A stretch of 64,000 bases of DNA from Acinetobacter lactucae (GCF_001605885.1 NZ_LRPE01000007.1:62001-126000), one strand, 5' to 3'; shown: positions 30,516-40,775, counted from the first letter of the stretch. Made by a program: numbers and translations. Notes: generated by a model from the sequence alone, not told the origin.

Positions 30516-31466
30516 TTATAAACTATCGAACATTGCACTGATAGACTCTTCGTTATTAATACGACGAATCGTTTCAGCGACCATGCTAGCAACAGAAACC
30601 TGACGGATCTTGCCTAAGGTCAATGCTTCTTCAGAAAGAGGAATGGTATCAGTCACAACCAGTTCATCAATAACTGAATTACGTAAGTTTTCAATAGCCT
30701 TACCTGATAGTACAGGGTGAGTTGCGTATGCAACTACACGACGTGCACCAAATTGCTTAAGCGCATCAGCTGCTTTACACAATGTACCCGCAGTATCAAC
30801 CATATCGTCTACGATAACGCAATCACGATCTTTTACGTCACCAATTAAGTGCATAACTTGCGACTCGTTGGCTTTTTGACGACGTTTATCAATAATTGCT
30901 AAATCGATGTCACCCATCTGTTTGGCAACAGCACGAGCACGTACTACACCACCAACGTCAGGAGAAACCACCATAAGGTTGTCATGTTGTTGTTGACGTA
31001 AGTCAGCAAGCAAAGCAGGAGTACCGTAGATGTTGTCGACTGGAATATCGAAGAAACCTTGAATTTGGTCAGCATGTAAGTCGATCATCACGACACGGTC
31101 AATACCAACAGTGGTAAGCATGTCTGCGACAACTTTAGCTGTAATCGGCACACGTGCAGAACGTGGACGACGGTCTTGGCGAGCATAACCAAAATAAGGG
31201 ATAACAGCGGTAATACGACCAGCACTTGCACGACGCAAAGCATCTGCCATAACCAAGATTTCCATAAGGTTATCATTGGTAGGGGCGCAAGTAGGCTGAA
31301 CGATAAATACGTCTTTACCACGAACATTTTCAGTAATTTCTACTGAAATTTCTCCATCAGAAAAGTGACCGACTGATGCAGCACCTAGAGGGATATGTAA
31401 GTGACTTACGACTTTTTGAGCGAACTGTGGATGAGCATTTCCACTAAAAACGACAAGATTGGGCAT
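30516..31466 (-). CDS. prs: Ribose-phosphate pyrophosphokinase Prs
   Basis: Prs makes PRPP for nucleotide, histidine and NAD synthesis. The start is ATG 31466 ([16 protein letters not shown]) with the ribosome site aagggtg; in-frame codons upstream run into the tRNA-Gln gene and are rejected. The 316 residues have the flexible-loop region [33 protein letters not shown] and the PRPP-binding loop [13 protein letters not shown]. It lies downstream of ispE and the tRNA-Gln array. Confidence 0.97.
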   Translation of the reverse strand: MPNLVVFSGNAHPQFAQKVVSHLHIPLGAASVGHFSDGEISVEITENVRGKDVFIVQPTCAPTNDNLMEILVMADALRRASAGRITAVIPYFGYARQDRRPRSARVPITAKVVADMLTTVGIDRVVMIDLHADQIQGFFDIPVDNIYGTPALLADLRQQQHDNLMVVSPDVGGVVRARAVAKQMGDIDLAIIDKRRQKANESQVMHLIGDVKDRDCVIVDDMVDTAGTLCKAADALKQFGARRVVAYATHPVLSGKAIENLRNSVIDELVVTDTIPLSEEALTLGKIRQVSVASMVAETIRRINNEESISAMFDSL

Positions 31467-31502
31467 GAAGCACCCTTGGCGGTTGGTATGTAATGAAATA
31501 GA

Positions 31503-31577
31503 TGGCAGGGGCGGCTGGATTCGAACCAACGGATGCCGAGATCAAAACCCGGTGCCTTACCACTTGGCGACGCCCCT
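31503..31577 (-). tRNA. tRNA-Gln (TTG), copy 4 in transcription order
   Basis: The minus strand folds into a cloverleaf with acceptor AGGGGCG/CGCCCCT, D arm, anticodon loop TTTTGAT (anticodon TTG), T loop TTCGAAT and encoded CCA. The 75 bases are identical to the three neighbouring copies. Confidence 0.97.
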
Positions 31578-31668
31578 AATGCGGCAGAACTTTAATATTT
31601 TTGCAATGCAATGTCAAGATTAATCAACAAAAAGCATAGCAATTAAGTCTGTCTTTAAAATAAGAGAA

Positions 31669-31743
31669 TGGCAGGGGCGGCTGGATTCGAACCAACGGAT
31701 GCCGAGATCAAAACCCGGTGCCTTACCACTTGGCGACGCCCCT
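31669..31743 (-). tRNA. tRNA-Gln (TTG), copy 3
   Basis: Identical in all 75 bases to the other copies. The spacer to copy 4 is 91 bases, the longest in the array. Confidence 0.97.
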
Positions 31744-31763
31744 AAATTCGATGATATATATGA

Positions 31764-31838
31764 TGGCAGGGGCGGCTGGATTCGAACCAACGGATGCCGA
31801 GATCAAAACCCGGTGCCTTACCACTTGGCGACGCCCCT
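31764..31838 (-). tRNA. tRNA-Gln (TTG), copy 2
   Basis: Identical to the other copies, with a 20-base spacer to copy 3. Confidence 0.97.
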
Positions 31839-31864
31839 AATATAATCATCATTACAGGTGAGGT

Positions 31865-31939
31865 TGGCAGGGGCGGCTGGATTCGAACCAACGGATGCCG
31901 AGATCAAAACCCGGTGCCTTACCACTTGGCGACGCCCCT
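31865..31939 (-). tRNA. tRNA-Gln (TTG), copy 1, overlapping the ispE stop
   Basis: Identical to the other copies, with a 26-base spacer to copy 2. Its first two bases are the last two of the ispE TAG stop (31938-31940), so the tRNA must be cut from a transcript running through ispE, or be started from a promoter inside ispE. Confidence 0.97.
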
Positions 31940-32771
31940 AACGTGTAACCTTAAAATGATTAAGAGGAGATTCTTTTAAACTATTTACCAAGTAAGATTT
32001 ACATGGCGAATGCTTAAGAATTTCATCAATATTCATTTCATTCGTTACTTCAGTAAAAACACAAGCACCTGTACCTGTAAGCTTTGCTTGACCAAACTGA
32101 TCTAAATATTGCATTGCTTCTTCTACTTCAGGGTATAACTGTCGAGCCAGTGGCTCAAAGTTATTTCCAAAATTAGAAGGCTCTAACTGATAGGCGCAAA
32201 ATTTAGTGGTCTTAGAGTCTCTTGTCAATGTTTTTTGTGAAAAAAGCAATTGAGTGCTGATAAAACAATCAGGTTTTAAAATAATGAACTGTTTTTGATC
32301 TAAGTCTATGAATGATAAATGTTCGCCGATGCCTTCAGCCCATGCATTTTTACCATAAATAAAAATTGGAACATCAGCACCGAGCTTTACACCGTAGTCC
32401 GCAAGTTGTTCTTGCTTTAGGCCACATTCCCATAATTGATTTAACACAATAAGCGTTGTGGCAGCATTAGATGAACCGCCGCCTAGACCCGCACCCATTG
32501 GAATATTTTTTTCAATTTTGATGTGCAAGCCACAAAGTTTTTTCGCATGCGGTCTTAGTATTTGAGCAGCTCGATAAATCAAATTTTCTTCAGGTCTGAC
32601 TTCACTCAATCCATCAATTTCGATTTGTTGATCCAAAGTGGGCGTAAATATCATCCAGTCATATAAATCAATAAGTTGGAAAATGGTTTGTAACTCATGA
32701 TAACCATTTTCGCGTCGGCCTGTAATATGCAAAAACAGGTTGAGTTTAGCTGGAGAAGGAACTCGAATCAT
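31938..32771 (-). CDS. ispE: 4-diphosphocytidyl-2-C-methyl-D-erythritol kinase IspE
   Basis: IspE is the GHMP-family kinase of the MEP isoprenoid pathway. The 277-residue protein has SPAKLNLFLHITGRRENGYH, the glycine-rich ATP loop PMGAGLGGGSSNAA, GADVPIF and LTGTGACVF. It follows lolB by 18 bases and runs directly into the tRNA-Gln array. The lolB-ispE-tRNA-prs order is familiar in gammaproteobacteria. Confidence 0.96.
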   Translation of the reverse strand: MIRVPSPAKLNLFLHITGRRENGYHELQTIFQLIDLYDWMIFTPTLDQQIEIDGLSEVRPEENLIYRAAQILRPHAKKLCGLHIKIEKNIPMGAGLGGGSSNAATTLIVLNQLWECGLKQEQLADYGVKLGADVPIFIYGKNAWAEGIGEHLSFIDLDQKQFIILKPDCFISTQLLFSQKTLTRDSKTTKFCAYQLEPSNFGNNFEPLARQLYPEVEEAMQYLDQFGQAKLTGTGACVFTEVTNEMNIDEILKHSPCKSYLVNSLKESPLNHFKVTR

Positions 32772-32789
32772 AGATTTATATAATTAGAC

Positions 32790-33368
32790 TTAACGGTTTT
32801 GGATGACCATTGTAATACGGTTTTCTTTATCTTCAGCAAGAGCTTGCTTTAAAACCAGTTTGTTTGGCAAAGTTTGTTCACCATCGTAACTGAAATTCAC
32901 GGTCCAGCCATCTTCAATGAGTTGGCTCACTCGATTTGCAGCATCTTTGGTAACTTGCGCATTTAATGTTGCGGGTTTTGCTAAAATCCAACTCGTTAAA
33001 TGAGTAATAGGTGCTTGCCAACCAGTTGCACGCTCTAAAAGCTCTTCTGGAGAGGCAGCGGTAATCAATCCTGTTTTAGAACTATTTAAAGTGACTTCGC
33101 CTGGTTTACCCTGAATTTGAGTTTTTCCAACGCCTAAAATACCGCTTAACTCGATATCAAAATTATCTTGCTGTTGAAGCCAAGTAAAAAAAGCACTACC
33201 AGTTTGCTGTGGTGTACGAACTCCAATTTTACCTTGTAAATTAAAATGTTTTTCGTCTTGGACTTGTTGGGTAACCGCAGGTTTAGGTTGAGTAAAATGC
33301 TGACAACCGGTTAGAAATAATACACTTGATCCACAGATCGCTGTGCACAGTTGGGCAAATTTGCTCAT
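32790..33368 (-). CDS. lolB: Outer-membrane lipoprotein insertion factor LolB
   Basis: LolB receives lipoproteins from LolA and places them in the outer membrane. The 192-residue precursor has a lipoprotein signal with lipobox FLTGC (acylated C22) and the LolB features FNLQGKIGVRTPQQTGSAFFTW and LLERATGWQAPI. The start is 4 bases after the TPR gene stop; ispE follows. The customer protein BamD is encoded at 38478. Confidence 0.92.
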   Translation of the reverse strand: MSKFAQLCTAICGSSVLFLTGCQHFTQPKPAVTQQVQDEKHFNLQGKIGVRTPQQTGSAFFTWLQQQDNFDIELSGILGVGKTQIQGKPGEVTLNSSKTGLITAASPEELLERATGWQAPITHLTSWILAKPATLNAQVTKDAANRVSQLIEDGWTVNFSYDGEQTLPNKLVLKQALAEDKENRITMVIQNR

Positions 33369-33372
33369 ATAT

Positions 33373-35082
33373 TTAACTCTTTTTTGCAGATGTAGGTAAA
33401 ATTAACGCATCAAGCTGTTGTAATTGTGGATCATTGGCATGTTTTTGTTTCAGTTGTTGTAACACAGCGCTAAATTGAGTTAATGATCCTTGCATATACA
33501 ATGCTTTAGCATAACGAATGCCAATATTTATATTGTGACTAAGTTCATAAGCTTTGCCTAAAGCCTCTGCCGCGGCTTCATAATCATTCTGTAAAAATGC
33601 AATATAGCCTAGCGTATCAAGGATTGAGGCTTGTTCAGGGGCATATTCTAGAGCTTGTTCAGCATACTGACGTGCTTCTTTTAACCTACGATTTTGCAGG
33701 GCTAGCGTATAAGCATAGGCATTTAGATATGTTGGGCTGTTGGGCTCAAGCTGTAATAATTGTTTTAATGTTTTGTCGAGTTTGTCACGGTCTGTATAGG
33801 GATCAAGTAATAAAACTTCCGCATAAATCAGTTCTGGATCGTCGGGTAAATTCTTTATCGCTTCATCTAATAAGTTTAATGCAGCTTTTTTATTGCCCAT
33901 TTTCTTTAAGATTTCAGCTTGAGCTTGATATAAGAAACTTGCATGTTGGGGATAATTTACGCGTTCTTGAGTGAGGAACCGTAAAGCATCATGTAAATTT
34001 TCTTGTTTATCATATATTGCAATCAAGTTTCGTCTGGAAACGACGTATAAGCTGCCATCGACTAAACGATAGTAAGCTTTTGCGGTTTCATAATGTTGTT
34101 TACGCTCTGCATTAATTGCTAAGTAATAATAGGCTTCATTTTGATATTTTGCAGAGTTTCGTAGATCAACAAGATATTGTTCTGCTTTGTCATACTGTTT
34201 TAAATCAATGCTTGTTAAGCCTGCAATAAATAAAGCTTCTTCAGCTTGAGGGTTCGCTTCTATAATTTTTTCAAGTTTTTCTAACGCAAGCTGAGGTTGG
34301 TTAATTTGTATGAGATAGCGGATTTCAGCTAAACGAATATCTAAATTTTTCTTATTTTTACGACTCGACTTTGCATACCATTTAAGTGCACCTTCTTGAT
34401 CACTGAGAGCGATAAGTAAGTTTGCTTTCATTAAAATAAAGCTCGTCACTTTAGGACGTCTGCGTAAGGCTTTGTTAATGTTGGTTAGCGCAGTTTGTAA
34501 TTGACCATTTTGCGCTTCTAAATTGGCGATGAGCGCTAAGATAGAAGGATTGGCTTTTTCTGCGCTCGAGCGTAAAGCTGTTAATAAGACCTCTCGATCT
34601 TGTGCATTTTCTGGGGCAATGCTGGCTAAAATCTGTTCTAGATCAGCAGTGGGATCTATCTTTAAAATTTTATCTAATGTCTCAGCAGCAAGCTGATATT
34701 CGTGTGTTTTTAAAGCAATATGTGACAAATAGAATAAAGCAGGTACATCTTTAGGTTCTTGAGCGACCCAATGTGTAGCAATGTTTAACGCAGCTTGTAA
34801 ATCATTATATTCAAGTGCAACATCTAAAGCCCGTTGCTTGATTGAGGTAGAGTTGCTTTTAATTGCAAGTACTGTGTAATTGTGCAAAGCGTTTGGAATA
34901 TCGTCATAAGCGAGCGCAAATTCAGCGACCATGGATTGCTCTAATGCCTGATCAAATGAATGCACGGCATAGGTCTCTTGCACAGGACGTGCATAGACAT
35001 ATGAGGACATGCTACCTAACAATAAGAATGTGGTAGAATACTGTCTTATCGAAGCACCGTTAAAATTAATACGGCTATTCAT
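33373..35082 (-). CDS. Exported tetratricopeptide-repeat protein
   Basis: The protein has about 569 residues from ATG 35082 (MNSRINFNGASIRQ); an in-frame TTG 9 bases earlier is less likely. A hydrophobic signal segment (TTFLLLGSMSSYVYA) suggests export. The rest is helical TPR repeats, for example NPQAEEALFIAGLTSIDLKQ and APEQASILDTLGYIAFLQND. It is the first gene of the TPR-lolB-ispE operon and is divergent from hemA. TPR lipoprotein-like genes are often found before lolB in Pseudomonas. The specific role is unknown; an envelope scaffold is plausible. Confidence 0.85.
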   Translation of the reverse strand: MNSRINFNGASIRQYSTTFLLLGSMSSYVYARPVQETYAVHSFDQALEQSMVAEFALAYDDIPNALHNYTVLAIKSNSTSIKQRALDVALEYNDLQAALNIATHWVAQEPKDVPALFYLSHIALKTHEYQLAAETLDKILKIDPTADLEQILASIAPENAQDREVLLTALRSSAEKANPSILALIANLEAQNGQLQTALTNINKALRRRPKVTSFILMKANLLIALSDQEGALKWYAKSSRKNKKNLDIRLAEIRYLIQINQPQLALEKLEKIIEANPQAEEALFIAGLTSIDLKQYDKAEQYLVDLRNSAKYQNEAYYYLAINAERKQHYETAKAYYRLVDGSLYVVSRRNLIAIYDKQENLHDALRFLTQERVNYPQHASFLYQAQAEILKKMGNKKAALNLLDEAIKNLPDDPELIYAEVLLLDPYTDRDKLDKTLKQLLQLEPNSPTYLNAYAYTLALQNRRLKEARQYAEQALEYAPEQASILDTLGYIAFLQNDYEAAAEALGKAYELSHNINIGIRYAKALYMQGSLTQFSAVLQQLKQKHANDPQLQQLDALILPTSAKKS

Positions 35083-35170
35083 TTGACGCAATTTTTATTG
35101 ATCCAAAGTAATGCTTTTTATGACACCGATGTTGCACAATAGCATAAATTTAGCGAAATGATGATCTGAT

Positions 35171-36454
35171 ATGTCTTTCTTTGCATTGGGTGTCAACCAT
35201 CAAACAGCTTCTGTAGAACTCCGCGAACAAATTGCTTTCAATGCAGAGCGATTAAGTCGTTTGCTTGCCGAACAACGCCATCACCAAAACCTAAAGGATT
35301 TGGTGGTCGTCTCGACTTGTAACCGTACAGAAGTTTATGCCATGGCAGACAATGCCGAAAGCCTTCTAAAATGGTTAGCCGATGCCAATAATATTGATGT
35401 AAAGCAGTTAATTCATCATGTTTATCGTTACGAGAACACGCAGGCAATTACACATTTAATGCGAGTAGCGAGTGGTTTAGACTCTCTTATGCTAGGTGAA
35501 CCACAAATTTTAGGGCAGGTTAAAAGTGCTTTAGCATTGTCTAAAGAAGCCCAAACGGTCTCTCCTGAATTGAACAGTGTTTTTGAGTATGCTTTTTATG
35601 CTGCTAAACGGGTACGTTCCGAAACCGCGGTAGGTAGTCATGCTGTTTCAATGGGTTATGCGGTTGCACAACTGGCCTTACAGGTTTTTAGTAAGCCTGA
35701 AAAACTTACCGTAATGGTGGTTGCTGCGGGTGAAATGAATAGCTTGGTGGCTAAACATTTGGCTGAAATGGGTGTTGCGAAGATTATTATTTGTAATCGT
35801 AGCCGTGAGCGTGCTGACCAGTTGGCTCAGGAAATTGCACATCAGGTGGAAGTTGAAATTATTGAGTTTTCAACATTAGCAGAAAATTTATATCGTGTTG
35901 ATGTCGTGTCGAGCTGTACTGGTAGTTTATATCAAGTTATTGCTTATTCTGATGTTAAGGCCGCACTGAAGAAACGCCGCTACCAACAAATGTTGATGGT
36001 TGATTTAGCAGTGCCACGTGATATAGATCCTAAAGTTGAAGCACTTGATGGGGTCTATTTATATGGTGTCGATGATTTACAAAGTGTGATTGATGAGAAC
36101 CTCGCTCAGCGTCGTCAGGCGGCAGTTGAAGCGGAAGTGATGGTGAATCAATTAGCGACTCAGCTTATTACTCATCAAAAGGTTAAAGAAGCTGGTAGCA
36201 CAATTCATGCGTACCGCCAGCACAGTGAAGAGATTAGTCAACAAGAGCTTACGCATGCATTAGAAGCTTTACATCATGGTGATAATGCCGAACAAGTATT
36301 ACAGCAATTTGCCCACCGTTTGACGCAAAAACTTATGCATCCTACATCGATATTACTACGTGAAGCTGCTAAAGCAGAAAATCCTGATTATTTTGAATGG
36401 CTACAGCAGCATTTACAGGATGTGTTTGATCATGAGCGTAAACCAAAACATTAA
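35171..36454 (+). CDS. hemA: Glutamyl-tRNA reductase HemA
   Basis: HemA reduces glutamyl-tRNA(Glu) to glutamate-1-semialdehyde, the first committed step of haem synthesis. The 427 residues begin [17 protein letters not shown]. The catalytic cysteine is C50 in [26 protein letters not shown] and the NADPH-binding segment [19 protein letters not shown] follow. Its stop overlaps the convergent dnaG stop by 4 bases. hemJ lies at 59574. Confidence 0.97.
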   Translation: MSFFALGVNHQTASVELREQIAFNAERLSRLLAEQRHHQNLKDLVVVSTCNRTEVYAMADNAESLLKWLADANNIDVKQLIHHVYRYENTQAITHLMRVASGLDSLMLGEPQILGQVKSALALSKEAQTVSPELNSVFEYAFYAAKRVRSETAVGSHAVSMGYAVAQLALQVFSKPEKLTVMVVAAGEMNSLVAKHLAEMGVAKIIICNRSRERADQLAQEIAHQVEVEIIEFSTLAENLYRVDVVSSCTGSLYQVIAYSDVKAALKKRRYQQMLMVDLAVPRDIDPKVEALDGVYLYGVDDLQSVIDENLAQRRQAAVEAEVMVNQLATQLITHQKVKEAGSTIHAYRQHSEEISQQELTHALEALHHGDNAEQVLQQFAHRLTQKLMHPTSILLREAAKAENPDYFEWLQQHLQDVFDHERKPKH

Positions 36455-38319
36455 GACAACAGCTTTAAACTGATTTGTTTCGTCAACTCATTAAGTTGTT
36501 GTCTTAGATTTCTTGATTCAATTAAAGAAATCGGCGATTTAAGTTTTTGACGTAAATATCTTTCTTGCAGACTTAATGAATATTCTTTGGCTAACTTGTC
36601 AGCTACCTCAGGAGCCTGTGTTAATGCTTGAATATTTGTTCTTTGCATAATATCGGCGATTTCATGACAGTAACTACTACAAGCCCCAAGCACATAATAA
36701 GTTGCCAGCTCTTGGTCATCTGGTAAATCATCAAAAATACGATTTAAGATAGCCAGTACTTTAGCTAATAATTCATCTTGGTGAATATAGGCCCGTAATC
36801 CTTCAAAATGAATATAAAGAAAAGGATGATGCATCAAAATTGCAATCGCAAAGTCTTCATCTTTTGTATGGATGTTAAATGACAGCGAAGCATCGTGACT
36901 GATTTGTGGGGTAAAACGTTTACCAAGTCCGAGTTTCTCACGGAAAGATTGAGTAAGTAAGTAACGGAAAGAACCTTGTTTAGGTAATAATTCTGTGAGT
37001 TCTCTGAGTTCTCCCATGACTAAACTTTTCCCTTCAGGTGTACTGATATCGTGTTGGCCTGTTAAGTGCGCAAATACAAAATCGGACAAAAGAGGGGACT
37101 GTTGTAATAATTTTTGGAAATTTTCCAGCCCTTCTCGACGGATCAGAGAGTCGGGGTCATGATCATTCGGTAGAACAAAAAATTTAAGTTCACGACCATC
37201 ATTAAGAAGTGGTAAAGCAATTTCTAACGTTCTGCGTGCTGCTTTTTGACCTGCCGCATCACCATCAAAAGCAATGGTAATTCGGCTATTTTGTTTAAAT
37301 AAAATATTAAGATGTTCTGTATTACTTGCAGTCCCTAACGTTGCTACGGCCCCAGTAATGCCATATTGCTGAAGTGCAATGACATCCATATAGCCTTCAA
37401 CCATTAACCAGTCGCTAGATTTAAGCTTTCTACCTTCATAAAGCCCATAAAGTAGCTGGTTTTTGTGGAAGACTTCGGAGTCCGGTGAGTTAATATATTT
37501 GGGCTTGATTTCATCATTTAAGGCACGTCCACCAAAACCAACGACTCGACCTTTAGGGTCACGAATTGGGAAAATAACGCGATCACGTAATAAATCAAAA
37601 TCACGACCATTATCGCTCGAGCGGATAAGCCCAAGTTGTTTTAAGCCGTCAATGTCATAGGGAAAGGCTTTCTCTAGGTGCTGCCAGTCTTCTGGAGCAT
37701 AGCCTAAGCGCCAAAATTGAATCGTCTGATTGGTTAATCCACGCTGTTTAAAGTAATTTTTTGCCTTTTGGCTATGAGGTAATTGTTGTTCATAGAACTG
37801 AGCAACATTTTCCAGTAAGTCATATAAATTACCTTCTTGAACTGGTTCATCAAAGCTAAACGGCTGTTCGAACTGAGCAAAAGGGTCATCGAAGAATACT
37901 GGTTCAAGCGTGTTGTAGCTTTCATCTGATGGCTGCTGTGGAGTTACAGGCTCAGCCGTATTTGTTTTAGTAACAGGTGGCTTTGTAACCTGACGGGTAT
38001 AAGACAGTTTTTTATTTTCAGTATTATCTTTGGGTAATTCAATTCCAGTACTACTGGATAATTCTTTCATTACCTCTATAAAGTTTCGGTTATCGATATC
38101 CATGAGAAAACGGATTGCATTTCCGTTAGCCTGACAACCAAAGCAGTGATAATACTGTTTGTCACGGTAGACATGGAACGATGGTGTTTTTTCTTGATGA
38201 AAAGGGCAACAGCCGGAATATGTACGTCCGGTTTTTTTCAGTTTCACACGTTGACCAATCAGATCGACAATATCTGTGCGATCTAGAATTTGATCAATCG
38301 TATGTTGTGGAATTGCCAT
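36451..38319 (-). CDS. dnaG: DNA primase DnaG
   Basis: DnaG makes RNA primers at the replication fork. The 622-residue protein has an N-terminal CHC2 zinc finger (C38, H41, C59, C62), the RNA polymerase domain with [39 protein letters not shown] and the DPDSL motif, and a C-terminal helicase-binding region. Residues about 98-163 form a Pro/Glu/Phe-rich linker ([31 protein letters not shown]) between the zinc and polymerase domains, longer than in E. coli. The end overlaps hemA by 4 bases. Confidence 0.96.
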   Translation of the reverse strand: MAIPQHTIDQILDRTDIVDLIGQRVKLKKTGRTYSGCCPFHQEKTPSFHVYRDKQYYHCFGCQANGNAIRFLMDIDNRNFIEVMKELSSSTGIELPKDNTENKKLSYTRQVTKPPVTKTNTAEPVTPQQPSDESYNTLEPVFFDDPFAQFEQPFSFDEPVQEGNLYDLLENVAQFYEQQLPHSQKAKNYFKQRGLTNQTIQFWRLGYAPEDWQHLEKAFPYDIDGLKQLGLIRSSDNGRDFDLLRDRVIFPIRDPKGRVVGFGGRALNDEIKPKYINSPDSEVFHKNQLLYGLYEGRKLKSSDWLMVEGYMDVIALQQYGITGAVATLGTASNTEHLNILFKQNSRITIAFDGDAAGQKAARRTLEIALPLLNDGRELKFFVLPNDHDPDSLIRREGLENFQKLLQQSPLLSDFVFAHLTGQHDISTPEGKSLVMGELRELTELLPKQGSFRYLLTQSFREKLGLGKRFTPQISHDASLSFNIHTKDEDFAIAILMHHPFLYIHFEGLRAYIHQDELLAKVLAILNRIFDDLPDDQELATYYVLGACSSYCHEIADIMQRTNIQALTQAPEVADKLAKEYSLSLQERYLRQKLKSPISLIESRNLRQQLNELTKQISLKLLS

Positions 38320-38422
38320 AATTCAAATAACCGTATTAAAACTTGATGAGACAGTAAGTCAGAATATTCTGACATGATGAAACGAGATATGCCCAATAAA
38401 TATTTTAATATTTTATGAAAAC

Positions 38423-38452
38423 AAACAGGCAAGTGATATCACTTGCCTGTTT
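38423..38452. terminator. Perfect palindromic terminator after bamD
   Basis: AAACAGGCAAGTGAT (38423-38437) and ATCACTTGCCTGTTT (38438-38452) are exact complements. The minus strand continues with TGTTTTCAT, so it most likely ends bamD. Confidence 0.85.
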
Positions 38453-38477
38453 ATTGATGTTTTTTTAAAGCTTAAAC

Positions 38478-39641
38478 TTATTGAGCAGCGTTATCCGCGC
38501 CTTGTGTTGCCTCATCTGATTGAACATCAGTTGAAGCTTCAGTAGAGGTAACAGCTGGAGCAACAGTTGTATTTTCTGCTGCTTGTGGTTCAGGTTTGTC
38601 TAATAACCCGAAGCTTAAACGGTTTGTCCAGCTACGTTCAGACTTAGGCGCTTCAACAGGTGTTTGTTCTGGTGCTTCAGTTTCTTCTTTATCTGAATTG
38701 CCAATTAAACCAAAGCTCACACGATTGAGGAAACCACGTTTTGGAGCTTCTGCTTCAGTTGTGCTTTCTGGCGTTGCAGCTGTCGATTCACGACCGAAAA
38801 TACCTAAAGTTGCACGGTTAATCCAGTTACCTTCTTTACGAGCAGCACGCATGTTAACTGTGCCGTCTTTTTTCACAAGGTTTGGGTAATTAAGCTTTAA
38901 AACTTCAATATATTGTTGTGAAGTGGCTTTATCACCTAATTTGTCATAGCTATATGCCAAAGTCGCTAACGCTTCTGGAACTTGTGGCGTTTGTGGGTAG
39001 TGTTCAATCACCCATTGCGAACGTTCAGCAGCTGCGATCCAAGCTTTACGTTTAACGTTGAAGCGAGCAGCAGTCATTTCATTTTCAGCAAGTTCTTGCC
39101 CAATGAATTTCATACGTTGAGCAGCATCAACAGAATATTGACTACTTGGGAAACGGCGAATTAAATCAACAAAGTTTTGATACGCAACTTTTAAATAACT
39201 CACATCACGATGAGATTGCTGTAAAGAGGTATAGCGCAACAAACTGTCGTAGTTTTGCTCCATATTGGCAACAGCACGAACATAATAAGCATAATCCACA
39301 TTTGGATGTTGAGGATTTAAACGAATAAAACGTTCTGCTAAGGCAATCGCGCCTTCATAATCTTTTTGTTTAAATTTCGAATATAGAAGTTCAAGTTGTG
39401 CTTGTTGTGCGTATTGTCCAGTCGGATAATAAGTATCGATTGCCTCTAAAGACTTGGTCGCATCAAGATATTGACCACGGTCAAGCGACTTTTGGGCCTT
39501 TTCGAAGTAAGCTTGTTCACTAGATTGAGGGCCAGTATCGACCACTTCTTTTTTACTTGGATTGCTGCTACAGCCCACAAATGCAGACGCTACGCCTAAA
39601 GATAAGGCAAGCATCGTAATTTTATAACGTGGTAGCGACAT
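38478..39641 (-). CDS. bamD: Outer-membrane assembly lipoprotein BamD with a repeat-bearing C-terminal tail
   Basis: BamD is the essential TPR lipoprotein of the BAM complex. The lipobox is FVGC (C24). TPR repeats fill residues about 40-255, with AYFEKAQKSLDRGQYLDA, SKFKQKDYEGAIALAERF and ELAENEMTAARFNVKRKAW, all typical. At 387 residues it is far longer than E. coli BamD (about 245). The extra residues, about 265-387, carry three copies of a short motif: NWINRATLGIFGR (272-284), FLNRVSFGLIGN (304-315) and WTNRLSFGLLDK (338-349), spaced by Pro/Glu/Thr-rich linkers. The role of the tail is unknown. The ribosome site is gaggag. Confidence 0.93.
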   Translation of the reverse strand: MSLPRYKITMLALSLGVASAFVGCSSNPSKKEVVDTGPQSSEQAYFEKAQKSLDRGQYLDATKSLEAIDTYYPTGQYAQQAQLELLYSKFKQKDYEGAIALAERFIRLNPQHPNVDYAYYVRAVANMEQNYDSLLRYTSLQQSHRDVSYLKVAYQNFVDLIRRFPSSQYSVDAAQRMKFIGQELAENEMTAARFNVKRKAWIAAAERSQWVIEHYPQTPQVPEALATLAYSYDKLGDKATSQQYIEVLKLNYPNLVKKDGTVNMRAARKEGNWINRATLGIFGRESTAATPESTTEAEAPKRGFLNRVSFGLIGNSDKEETEAPEQTPVEAPKSERSWTNRLSFGLLDKPEPQAAENTTVAPAVTSTEASTDVQSDEATQGADNAAQ

Positions 39642-39712
39642 AAAAACTCCTCTGTTATGTTGGGCAATGAGCTACAATTGCGCTATTAAACCACTTTTAT
39701 CTCAATGATCAA

Positions 39713-40765
39713 ATGACTTCAGCACAATCTTCAAACACAAACTTATCTGAAACCGACTTCAATTTACTTGAAGATTCTGAGGATGCAGATAACCATACTT
39801 CTGATACAACTGCAACACGTTTATCGTTGCAAGTTCAGCTAGATGAAACCTATCTGGGACAACGTATCGATCAGGTAGCGGCCTTGGTATGGAGCGAGTT
39901 TTCACGTGAAAAGCTCAAGCAATGGTTGAAAGATGGCCATCTGTTGGTGAATGGTAACATTGTCAAGCCTAAGCACCGTTGTGAAGGAACTGAGCTGCTT
40001 ACGCTCGAAGTAGAGCTTGAAGCTCAGACAACGAGTCAACCTGAAAATATTCCACTCAATGTTGTCTATGAAGACGATGATATTTTAGTTATTAATAAAC
40101 CAGTAGGCATGGTGGTACATCCAGGAGCAGGCAATAGTTCCGGAACTTTAGTGAATGCTTTGCTTTACCATGCTCCAAAATTGGCAGAACTTTCGCGCGC
40201 TGGTTTGGTACACCGTATTGATAAAGATACCAGTGGCTTACTTGTTGTTGCTAAAACATTAGAGGCTCAATTTTCTTTAAGTAAACAGTTGGCGAATAAA
40301 ACGGTCTACCGTGTATATGACTTGGTTGTTTATGGAAATATTATTGCTGGCGGTACGATTGATGAACCGATCAAACGTCATCCAGTTGACCGTGTAAAAA
40401 TGGCAATTTTACCCGGTGGGCGAGATGCAGTAACTCACTACAATGTAAAAGAACGTTTTAAAGATTTTACCCGTGTACAAGCGCGCCTTGAAACAGGTCG
40501 AACACATCAGATTCGTGTGCATTTTAGTTATATTGGTTACGGTTTGATTGGTGATCAGGTTTATATGAACCGTGTACGTGTGCCGGCTGGTGCATCTGAA
40601 TTACTGATTGAAACTTTACGTGGTTTTAAACGTCAAGCATTGCACGCAGCTAAATTAGGCTTAAAACACCCTCGTACTGGTGAAGAAATGCTTTTTGAAG
40701 CGCCGTGGCCTGAAGATTTTACACATTTAGTGGATGTGTTGCGTTCAGAAAACGCTGCATATTAA
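39713..40765 (+). CDS. rluD: 23S rRNA pseudouridine synthase RluD
   Basis: RluD makes the pseudouridines of helix 69 in 23S rRNA. The 350-residue protein has an acidic N-terminal leader of about 40 residues, an S4 domain (YLGQRIDQVAALVWSEFSRE) and the catalytic motif GLVHRIDKDTSGLLVVAKT with the nucleophilic Asp. ARLETGRTHQIRVHFSYIG is also conserved. The gene is divergent from bamD, and the order bamD/rluD/pgeF is conserved in gammaproteobacteria. Confidence 0.96.
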   Translation: MTSAQSSNTNLSETDFNLLEDSEDADNHTSDTTATRLSLQVQLDETYLGQRIDQVAALVWSEFSREKLKQWLKDGHLLVNGNIVKPKHRCEGTELLTLEVELEAQTTSQPENIPLNVVYEDDDILVINKPVGMVVHPGAGNSSGTLVNALLYHAPKLAELSRAGLVHRIDKDTSGLLVVAKTLEAQFSLSKQLANKTVYRVYDLVVYGNIIAGGTIDEPIKRHPVDRVKMAILPGGRDAVTHYNVKERFKDFTRVQARLETGRTHQIRVHFSYIGYGLIGDQVYMNRVRVPAGASELLIETLRGFKRQALHAAKLGLKHPRTGEEMLFEAPWPEDFTHLVDVLRSENAAY

Positions 40766-40775
40766 GGACGTGCAT

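Noticed and set aside
31467..31529. N-terminal extension of prs
   Set aside because: The extension would translate tRNA-Gln sequence. ATG 31466 has a good ribosome site and the conserved start.
31503..31939. Regular repeats that could suggest a CRISPR-like array
   Set aside because: The repeats are 75 bases long, unevenly spaced and fold as tRNA-Gln with encoded CCA. No cas genes are present.
33597..33974. Plus-strand open frame opposite the TPR gene
   Set aside because: It is a shadow of a well-supported TPR coding region.
36451..36454. Overlap of hemA and dnaG stops as a sign of a frameshift
   Set aside because: Both proteins have normal ends. Convergent 4-base stop overlaps are common.
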